A stretch of DNA of 22,731 nt from a virus. Shown one piece after another: positions 1 to 4,662 of this stretch. The DNA is taken from positions 1 to 22,731 of the IMG/VR virus record IMGVR_UViG_3300050821_003770. One strand, written 5' to 3'. The notes under the pieces are model-generated. The model made no database searches, was not told where the DNA came from, and saw only the letters and a program-made list of their open reading frames with translations. A program made the position numbers and the translations under genes. Numbering within the stretch: the stretch's first letter is position 1; the number at the start of each line of letters is the position of its first letter.

Positions 1-1
1 C

Positions 2-136
2 GTAGGTGAGAAACTGGCCAAAGCTGTCCGTCAACGGATAATCAAGCTAATTCATGAGCGAGAAGCGATGGCGGCGCTACGTCAACAGGCATACATGGAT
101 CGTAAGCGCCTGGCGGCTGTAGAGGAGAAGAAATGA
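2..136 (+). CDS. 3' end of a small basic helical protein (partial)
   Basis: The frame is open from the left edge to a TGA at 134-136, so only the last 44 residues are visible. They are highly charged, Lys/Arg/Glu/Ala-rich and look fully helical (for example KAVRQRIIKLIHERE and DRKRLAAVEEKK), possibly a coiled coil. The stop overlaps the next start in an ATGA arrangement, and an AGGAG lies just inside its 3' end, so it belongs to the same tightly coupled operon as the genes that follow. No family is recognised and the function is unknown. Confidence 0.6.
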   Translation, partial: VGEKLAKAVRQRIIKLIHEREAMAALRQQAYMDRKRLAAVEEKK

Positions 137-357
137 GCACTGTAACCGTCAAAATGTGCGACATTGCTTACTGCCGGAGGGAGGCTAGGGAACATCTCGA
201 CACCATGCTCGTATGCCGTCAGGATGGAGAAAATGGTGATGGCAGCTACAAAATCTTCACCGAAGAAAACGTTGATTTATGTTTCATTCATGAACTTCAA
301 TATAGCAGAGCACTTCCAGATATGACGATTGAACGTAAGGTGACGGCGACAGTATGA
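133..357 (+). CDS. Small Cys-containing protein, possible zinc binder
   Basis: A 74-residue protein with an ATG at 133 that overlaps the upstream stop (ATGA), with an AGGAG five bases before it. Cysteines occur at about residues 9, 14, 28 and 50, the last in the segment VDLCFIHE. A pattern of CxxxxC near the N-terminus followed by a DLCxxH near the C-terminus is common in small phage and actinobacterial zinc-binding proteins, so a metal-bound fold is plausible, but this is inference. Its stop overlaps the next start. Function unknown. Confidence 0.7.
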   Translation: MSTVTVKMCDIAYCRREAREHLDTMLVCRQDGENGDGSYKIFTEENVDLCFIHELQYSRALPDMTIERKVTATV

Positions 358-605
358 CCGATCACACTCACGACTGGCGCGTTCACTCAGAACCAGACAA
401 GCTCCGGTGCATCCGTCGTGGCTGCAACACAGTCAGCCCTATCGACATCGCAATAGCCAACGCGGAAGCCACTGCGGCTCACCAGATGAAGGTCACAATC
501 CTAAACAACCAGCTCTTCAAGCGGGAGTTAAAGAAGCCGGCACATGACGCGGCCTACGCCTGGTTGATTGCACATAGTGAGACGCAGCAGGAAGCGTTGC
601 TGTGA
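354..605 (+). CDS. Small protein with HxW...LRCxxxxC motif
   Basis: An 83-residue protein starting at ATG 354, overlapping the upstream TGA by 4 nt. It has no strong SD of its own, so translation is probably coupled. The N-terminus has His/Trp followed by two cysteines (HDW at about residues 7-9, then LRCIRRGC at about 17-24), a zinc-ribbon-like half site. The rest is Ala-rich and helical. A similar HxW...LRCxxC arrangement occurs in the protein at 7075-7311, suggesting two related small metal-binding folds in this phage. Function unknown. Confidence 0.65.
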   Translation: MTDHTHDWRVHSEPDKLRCIRRGCNTVSPIDIAIANAEATAAHQMKVTILNNQLFKRELKKPAHDAAYAWLIAHSETQQEALL

Positions 606-676
606 GTGATAAAACCAAGCAAGTAATAGTTATATGTTTGATAGTGATACTTTTCACCATAGGAGTGTTTATATGA
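602..676 (+). CDS. 24-residue single-pass membrane peptide
   Basis: The frame runs from GTG 602 to TGA 674-676. The GTG overlaps the upstream stop (GTGA), and the stop overlaps the next ATG (ATGA), so the ORF fits exactly between two coupled genes. An AGGAAG at 589-594 is a well-placed SD, 7 nt upstream. The peptide has about seven hydrophilic residues (VSDKTKQ) followed by an uninterrupted hydrophobic stretch (VIVICLIVILFTIGVFI) long enough to cross a membrane. Perfect packing, SD and composition argue for a real microprotein; nothing shows its function. Candidates include a small toxin-like, holin-modulating or exclusion peptide. Confidence 0.6.
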   Translation: MSDKTKQVIVICLIVILFTIGVFI

Positions 677-945
677 CCACTCCCACAGACAAAGACTGGC
701 TGGATGAGGAGTACGAGGTAGATGTCGTACAAGCTCATGGCAAGCGTATATATGCAACTTTGAGCATTAGCGCCAAAGCCGCCATCCTCAAAGAGATTGA
801 CCGAATCATTGGTGAGGATAACCCACAGACAGGACGACCTGATTTAGACCAAATTGGTTACATACAAAACAAGTTACGAGCCATTCAGCGTCAACGTGCT
901 AGCCTAACAGAAGATTCAGACAATCACAAAACCGCCTCATCATAA
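673..945 (+). CDS. Small hypothetical protein, last gene of the left operon
   Basis: A 90-residue acidic, helical protein. ATG 673 is chosen over the in-frame ATG at 634 because AGGAG lies at 661-665 (7 nt spacing) and the start overlaps the stop of the 24-residue membrane peptide. The N-terminus is MTTPTDKDWLDEEYEVDVV; the C-terminal half (residues about 45-80) carries a helical segment with IGYIQNKLRAIQRQR. The stop codon lies inside the loop side of the intrinsic terminator at 928-954, so this is clearly the operon's last gene. No family recognised. Confidence 0.65.
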   Translation: MTTPTDKDWLDEEYEVDVVQAHGKRIYATLSISAKAAILKEIDRIIGEDNPQTGRPDLDQIGYIQNKLRAIQRQRASLTEDSDNHKTASS

Positions 946-954
946 GGCGGTTTT
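928..954. terminator. Bidirectional intrinsic terminator
   Basis: Arms AAAACCGCCT (928-937) and AGGCGGTTTT (945-954) are perfectly complementary with a 7-nt loop. The A-run on the left and T-run on the right make it usable in both directions. It ends the plus-strand operon (the 943-945 stop lies within it) and the minus-strand pair at 1048-1325. Confidence 0.85.
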
Positions 955-1047
955 ATAAATCCATAAATCTCTCAATCTGGATCGGGCAGTTTAAAGACCC
1001 CCGCGCGGAACGGTTTTAATACCCAGGTCCCTTATCTAAAGACTCTG
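955..1047. other. Gene-free spacer between converging operons
   Basis: No credible ORF is seen on either strand. A GC-rich patch (CCCGCGCGG near 1000-1009) interrupts AT-rich flanks, but I found no convincing stem with a T-run other than the terminator next to it. Confidence 0.4.
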
Positions 1048-1173
1048 TCAACGCTCCACGTAAAGACTTCGGCCCGTTTTACGCTCTCGGTCTGATTTTC
1101 TCATACAATCAACGACGAGCCAAGACAGCAGCGCAGCAGTTAAGCCGCTAAGGTAAATGAAGTCTGGTGTCAT
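1048..1173 (-). CDS. 41-residue single-pass membrane protein
   Basis: A minus-strand ORF with ATG at 1173-1171 and stop at 1050-1048. It begins two bases after the stop of the upstream minus-strand gene, with GAGGT as a possible SD. The sequence starts MTPDFIYLSGLTAALLSWLV, giving a hydrophobic segment at about residues 5-21, followed by a strongly basic tail (MRKSDRERKTGR). That is a typical N-out, C-in small membrane protein by the positive-inside rule. Function unknown; its separation from the late genes and its own promoter upstream suggest an early or lysogenic role. Confidence 0.55.
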   Translation of the reverse strand: MTPDFIYLSGLTAALLSWLVVDCMRKSDRERKTGRSLYVER

Positions 1174-1175
1174 AC

Positions 1176-1325
1176 CTAGACCTCGTAGACCTCTGCGTTT
1201 ACATGTTGTTCGACCAACTCATTGACGTAGGCGATGGCGTCTTCCATGTCGGGAAAAGTCCCGAGCAGTTTGTCGTCAAAGACGCGCCGTACTTGATATT
1301 TGATAGTTGTATAGGTAATGGTCAT
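1176..1325 (-). CDS. 49-residue small hypothetical protein, minus strand
   Basis: The ORF starts with ATG at 1325-1323 and ends with TAG at 1178-1176. The protein looks genuine: an N-terminal beta-like segment (YTTIKYQVRRVFDDK), then LGTFPDMEDAIAYVNELVEQ as a helix and a short Val/Glu-rich end. AAAGGA lies upstream at somewhat long spacing (about 13 nt). A good promoter (TTGTTT, 17 bp, TATATT) sits about 40 bp upstream on the same strand, and the next minus gene follows after 2 nt. No family recognised. Confidence 0.6.
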   Translation of the reverse strand: MTITYTTIKYQVRRVFDDKLLGTFPDMEDAIAYVNELVEQHVNAEVYEV

Positions 1326-1366
1326 AGCTTTTTTAAGATCCTTTCGCTATTAACGTTTACATTACT

Positions 1367-1395
1367 AATATAGCTCGTATTGGTAATATAAACAA
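1367..1395 (-). promoter_or_regulatory. Minus-strand promoter for the 1325-1048 gene pair
   Basis: Read on the minus strand: -35 TTGTTT (1395-1390), 17-bp spacer, -10 TATATT (1372-1367). The start point would be near 1360, about 35 nt before the first ATG. The same TTGTTT/17 bp layout recurs at 19217-19245. Confidence 0.6.
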
Positions 1396-1445
1396 GACTA
1401 TAGCGTAGCGGAATAGACAACATGCCTATATTTTTCACTGCAATT

Positions 1446-1468
1446 GATTCATTATTGTGATATGAATC
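1446..1468. promoter_or_regulatory. Operator-like inverted repeat before the packaging operon
   Basis: GATTCAT (1446-1452) and ATGAATC (1462-1468) form a perfect 7-bp inverted repeat with a 9-bp AT-rich centre. It lies immediately upstream of the SD (GGGAGAA, about 1471-1478) of the gene at 1486, in the divergent region shared with the minus promoter. Symmetric half-sites one helical turn or so apart suggest a dimeric repressor site. No clear -35/-10 pair for the plus strand was found beside it, only a TATATT near 1427. Confidence 0.4.
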
Positions 1469-1485
1469 GCCGGGAGAAATAATCT

Positions 1486-1728
1486 ATGGAACGTGAGCTG
1501 TTCACCTTTGCGGATGAGCGCTCATGGTCCGACCAGCGTGTCATCGATCACTTCAACCATCTCCGCGCTCATCTAGAGACATCACCACTCACCGATGAAC
1601 GCAAGCGGACTATAAACCGCGAGATCACTCACATCGCCTTTGAAGGACTGCAACGCGAGCAACTGAAAAGGAACCGCGAACTAGAGATCGCGTGGATGGA
1701 AGAGTCCTACGTCGGTGAGGCTGCATGA
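1486..1728 (+). CDS. Small charged helical protein upstream of terminase
   Basis: An 80-residue protein; ATG 1486 is preceded by GGGAGAA at good spacing. It is rich in Arg, Glu and His and predicted helical throughout (ERKRTINREITHIAFEGLQR). It is the first gene of the packaging operon and its stop overlaps the next start (ATGA). No motif ties it to a known family. Position before TerS would suit a packaging accessory or regulator, but that is only context. Confidence 0.65.
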   Translation: MERELFTFADERSWSDQRVIDHFNHLRAHLETSPLTDERKRTINREITHIAFEGLQREQLKRNRELEIAWMEESYVGEAA

Positions 1729-1895
1729 GCAATGAAGTCGAGCCAGATCTACGCGGCGAGCGTGACTACTGGCTAGGCGAAGCGGCCCAGGCCGAGATCA
1801 CCATCGAAGACTTACAGGCGCAGATAGAACTACAGACTTCTCGTCGCAAGTATTGCTTGCAGAAGCTCGGCATGTTTGCGATACGTAATTCATAG
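1725..1895 (+). CDS. 56-residue small hypothetical protein
   Basis: ATG 1725 overlaps the previous TGA by 4 nt; the stop is TAG 1893-1895. The acidic N-terminal part (MSNEVEPDLRGERDYWLGEA) runs into a helical segment (about residues 22-48) that looks like a short coiled coil (ITIEDLQAQIELQTSRRKY). This resembles the short coiled-coil proteins often found before phage terminases, though no family is assigned. The stop is closely followed by AGAGGT and the uncertain start region of TerS. Confidence 0.55.
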   Translation: MSNEVEPDLRGERDYWLGEAAQAEITIEDLQAQIELQTSRRKYCLQKLGMFAIRNS

Positions 1896-1941
1896 AGGTA
1901 ACCATTGGCAATTTATATCAGTTGTGCTATTTGTAGTACAT

Positions 1942-2487
1942 ATGGTAGATACTCTTACAGTTGAATCGGAAGACAAAGACAAACGCGGTCGGCCGCTTAA
2001 ATTTGAAACTGTCGCTGAGATGAAGCAAAAGATTAACGACTACTTCAACGCGTGTGATCCACACACAAAGATGACTCGAATAATCAGCGGCCACAATGAT
2101 TCAGGCAAAGCTATTTGGGCAGACGCTGAGATCATGACTGAACAAATTCCTTATACAATCACTGGGCTTGCCCGCGCACTCAAAACAACTCGTGAAACTC
2201 TCCTCGACTATGAGTCTGGAAAGTACGACAATAAGGATGATACTGATGCTGCTGGCGAGCATTTTTCTGACACTATAAAAGACGCCAAGCTCCGCGTCCA
2301 AGACAATGTTGAAATTATGTCGCTCAATGGCGCCGGTGCTGGCACTATTTTCTGGCTCAAGAACAACGCCGGTTGGCGTGATCGCCAGGAAGTCGACCAC
2401 ACCACGAACGGTAAAGACTTACCAACTCCAATACTCGGTGGATTAACCAAGAAGCCGGATGTACGAAGCGACAACAGCAACCCATAA
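1942..2487 (+). CDS. terS: Terminase small subunit (gp3-like DNA-packaging protein)
   Basis: A 181-residue protein when started at ATG 1942. The segment YTITGLARALKTTRETLLDYESG (split here: residues about 68-90) is the HTH-like DNA-binding core seen in gp3-type phage packaging proteins, followed by EHFSDTIKDAKLRVQDN and then FWLKNNAGWRD, a combination typical of that family. The role is recognition of phage DNA and its delivery to the large terminase. The open frame extends upstream to a TTG at 1876, but that adds a hydrophobic stretch foreign to the family. ATG 1942 has no SD, so the exact start is uncertain. It overlaps TerL by 29 nt. Confidence 0.75.
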   Translation: MVDTLTVESEDKDKRGRPLKFETVAEMKQKINDYFNACDPHTKMTRIISGHNDSGKAIWADAEIMTEQIPYTITGLARALKTTRETLLDYESGKYDNKDDTDAAGEHFSDTIKDAKLRVQDNVEIMSLNGAGAGTIFWLKNNAGWRDRQEVDHTTNGKDLPTPILGGLTKKPDVRSDNSNP

Positions 2488-3643
2488 ACTCCTCGCGCTT
2501 ACCAAGCGAATCAAAGGGGTAGCAGGCGGCACATCGGCCGGCAAGACTATTAGCACGATTCAAATCTTGATCGACAAGGCTCAGAGTGACCCCAAACCAA
2601 CCCTGACCAGCATCGTCAGCGAATCATTCCCACATCTGCGCAAAGGTGCCATGCGTGACTTCCTCAACATCATGCAGTCGCACAACTACTACGACGACGA
2701 TCGCTGGGAAAAAACAATCTTCACCTACACGTTCGAAACCGGTAGCAAGATCGAGTTCTTTTCCGCCGATCAGCCAAGCAAGGTGCGCGGTCCACGCCGC
2801 GACCGGCTCTACATCAACGAGGCCAACAACATTCCGTTCGAAGCCTACGACCAGCTCGAAGTCCGTACGAAAGATGAAGTCTGGCTCGACTGGAACCCAA
2901 CCAACGAGTTCTGGTGGTACGACGAAGTAGCACCGCATCGTGACCACGATTTTGTCACACTGACGTATCTCGACAATGAAGCGCTCGACCCGCAGATCGT
3001 TGAGTCCATCGAATCGCACAAGCACAACAAACTCTGGTGGAATGTCTACGGCCTGGGGCAGCTCGGTGAAGTCGAAGGCAAGATATTCACCGGCTGGAAG
3101 ATTATTGACGAGATCCCTCACGAAGCCCGTCTGGTACGTCGCGGCCTGGACTTCGGCTATACCAACGATCCCACAGTCCTAGTCGACGTCTACGAGTACA
3201 ACGGTGGCTATATACTGGACGAGCAGTTGTATCAAAAAGGTCTACAGAATAAACCAATCGCCGACTTCATCAAGAACTTACCCAATCCACAAACGCTCAT
3301 CATCGCTGACAGTTCTGCCCCGAAAGACATTGATGAATTGAAACTTTATGGCATCAACATATTGCCAGCTAATAAAGGCCAAGGATCAGTCAATCACGGT
3401 ATTCAGAAGTTGCAAGACCAACAGATCAGCATCACCAAACGATCAGTCAATGCCATCAAGGAATACCGCAACTACATGTGGATGACTGACAAACAAGGTA
3501 AAATAATCAACACTCCCATCGACATGTGGAATCATTTCATGGACGCCACCAGATATGCCATGGAATCACTCAGGCCAAAAGTAAATATTACAAACTTTCA
3601 AACCACAGAAAACATATTTGATGACGACGGTTTCATGGTATAA
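2459..3643 (+). CDS. terL: Terminase large subunit, packaging ATPase-nuclease
   Basis: A 394-residue motor of the PBSX/Terminase_3-like group. The ATPase domain has Walker A GGTSAGKT (residues 23-30) and a Walker B-like segment LYINEANN (about 117-124), with Glu121 as likely catalytic carboxylate; Asn in place of Asp before it is common in this group. The C-terminal RNase H-fold nuclease shows three well-placed aspartates: D231 in RRGLDFGYTNDP, D284 in IIADSSAPKD and D362 in NHFMDATRYAME. It translocates DNA into the prohead and cuts it. The start lies inside terS (29-nt overlap), with only a weak AAGAAG upstream, so coupling is likely. Confidence 0.9.
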   Translation: MYEATTATHKLLALTKRIKGVAGGTSAGKTISTIQILIDKAQSDPKPTLTSIVSESFPHLRKGAMRDFLNIMQSHNYYDDDRWEKTIFTYTFETGSKIEFFSADQPSKVRGPRRDRLYINEANNIPFEAYDQLEVRTKDEVWLDWNPTNEFWWYDEVAPHRDHDFVTLTYLDNEALDPQIVESIESHKHNKLWWNVYGLGQLGEVEGKIFTGWKIIDEIPHEARLVRRGLDFGYTNDPTVLVDVYEYNGGYILDEQLYQKGLQNKPIADFIKNLPNPQTLIIADSSAPKDIDELKLYGINILPANKGQGSVNHGIQKLQDQQISITKRSVNAIKEYRNYMWMTDKQGKIINTPIDMWNHFMDATRYAMESLRPKVNITNFQTTENIFDDDGFMV

Positions 3644-3655
3644 CTGGAAGACAAC

Positions 3656-3952
3656 ATGATAGATCTTAATCAGCTGGTACTCGACCAAATCAAAGGGATG
3701 GATTTCGGCTCAATCCAACTCACTCTCAAAGTCCACAAAGGGCTTCTTTTCAAGGTCGACGTTAGTAGATCAAGTAGTGTGAAGGTCGATAGGCAAGCGC
3801 CTGACTCTGACGCGGCCGGCATCATTATCTCTGCACTCAAGAAAAATCAGAACCGTAACGCTAAAGGTAGCCTTGGTTTCGCCGTGCTCTACGACGCTGC
3901 AGGCAAGCCACTCAACGTCCAAATCCATGAGTTCGTGGAGGAGCAACAATGA
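3656..3952 (+). CDS. Small hypothetical protein between terminase and AP2-like gene
   Basis: A 98-residue protein; ATG 3656 has GGAAG at short spacing. The N-terminal part, DFGSIQLTLKVHKGLLFKVDV, reads as two beta strands and weakly recalls the small DUF2292-type proteins (G-S-I/V-strand, turn, K/G, strand), a resemblance I hold with low confidence. The C-terminal part GFAVLYDAAGKPLNVQIHEF is also beta-like. The stop overlaps the next ATG (ATGA). Function unknown. Confidence 0.65.
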   Translation: MIDLNQLVLDQIKGMDFGSIQLTLKVHKGLLFKVDVSRSSSVKVDRQAPDSDAAGIIISALKKNQNRNAKGSLGFAVLYDAAGKPLNVQIHEFVEEQQ

Positions 3953-4110
3953 CTGAGCTATCCACTAAGGGCGTTACCTTTGACAAGCAGTATAACAAGT
4001 TCCACGCCAGGGTTTATCGAAAAGGTAAGCGTTACCATGTTGGACGTTTTCAAACACAAGAAGAGGCTATTACTGCACGCCAGCAGTTCATTAAACGCTA
4101 CCTCGCCTAA
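3949..4110 (+). CDS. Stand-alone AP2-like DNA-binding domain protein
   Basis: A 53-residue protein from ATG 3949 (overlapping the upstream TGA) to TAA 4108-4110. Almost the whole protein fits the AP2 pattern: KGVTFDKQYNKFHARVYRKG (a three-stranded sheet), then KRYHVGRFQTQEEAITAR, ending in a helix. In phages this domain usually sits inside HNH homing endonucleases, where it binds DNA; here no nuclease is attached and none is encoded next door. It may be a small DNA-binding regulator or a packaging accessory, or the remnant of a homing endonuclease. It is strongly basic, consistent with DNA binding. Confidence 0.6.
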   Translation: MTELSTKGVTFDKQYNKFHARVYRKGKRYHVGRFQTQEEAITARQQFIKRYLA

Positions 4111-4130
4111 GTAAAAATAAGGAGAATCAC

Positions 4131-4409
4131 ATGACCCAAACCATCGAACCACTCAACAACCAACTCTTCTGTGAACCAGTTGAGGAAGCCAAGAAAACAG
4201 CCGCAGGTATCCTCCTGGCCAACGATAACAGGAAGATCACCGCCCAAGCTAAAGTTATTAACACCGGCCCAGATGTTAAAAGTTTTAAGGCTCACGATCA
4301 CATCTTCTACAAGGACTACGCCGCAACTGAACTGCTATTAAACGGCCAGACCTACATCATCGTGGGCGCCGAAGATGTACTGGGTCGTATTGTCGAGGTA
4401 GAAGAGTAA
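4131..4409 (+). CDS. Phage GroES-like co-chaperonin
   Basis: A 92-residue GroES homologue with GGAG 7 nt before ATG 4131. The N-terminal IEPLNNQLFCEPV strand, the mobile loop (about residues 17-30, ending in AAGILLAND) that would bind the GroEL apical domain, and the C-terminal DHIFYKDYAATELLLNGQTY and GAEDVLGRIVEVEE strands align with GroES. The roof hairpin between NTGPD and VKSFKAHD is shorter than in bacterial GroES. In T4, gp31 replaces GroES and lacks the roof, enlarging the cage for capsid protein folding; by analogy this protein may help the host GroEL fold the capsid or another large late protein. It sits between TerL and portal. Confidence 0.85.
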   Translation: MTQTIEPLNNQLFCEPVEEAKKTAAGILLANDNRKITAQAKVINTGPDVKSFKAHDHIFYKDYAATELLLNGQTYIIVGAEDVLGRIVEVEE

Positions 4410-4622
4410 GTGAAGTACCGCGATCTTACCGTCGTATTTAAAGAAACAAAGATGACTCTCGGTGTCCTTATCCAATTCAAGATCGTCGCACCCGATGCTC
4501 AGTACTACGATCTCAAAGTAGTTGACGAGAAGAATCTCGCCGTTGAACGTATTAGAGCACGCAAAGTTGTCAAAGGTTTCATTGATGACTTTTTAGCGCA
4601 ATTACCAGTTGACAAATCATAG
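4410..4622 (+). CDS. Small hypothetical protein after the co-chaperonin
   Basis: A 70-residue protein with GTG at 4410 immediately after the co-chaperonin stop; GAAGAG inside the upstream 3' end can serve as SD. The composition is mixed alpha/beta: KYRDLTVVFKETKMTLGVLI, then a strand DLKVVDEKNLAVERI and a C-terminal helix. It is one of four small proteins packed between TerL and portal. No family recognised. Confidence 0.6.
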   Translation: MKYRDLTVVFKETKMTLGVLIQFKIVAPDAQYYDLKVVDEKNLAVERIRARKVVKGFIDDFLAQLPVDKS

Positions 4623-4662
4623 TCCATACCGCATATTCTTAACTAACGGATAGTGCCAAGGC

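Noticed and set aside
634-672. An ATG at 634 as start of the gene ending at 945
   Set aside because: The ATG at 673 has the AGGAG at 7 nt and the ATGA coupling; starting at 634 would overlap the membrane microprotein for no reason.
1167-1373. A plus-strand 68-codon ORF opposite the small minus-strand genes
   Set aside because: It has no SD, its translation has no recognisable order (Cys/Phe-rich), and the minus-strand frames have promoter, SD and sensible composition.
1390-1440. Possible fourth copy of the late leader motif near AATAGAC (about 1411)
   Set aside because: Only the AATAG part matches; the preceding bases do not align, and no stem precedes the T-run.
2624-3121. Long antisense ORF (165 codons) within terL
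   Set aside because: Composition is that of a shadow frame of a conserved gene, no SD is present and the plus-strand frame has all expected motifs.
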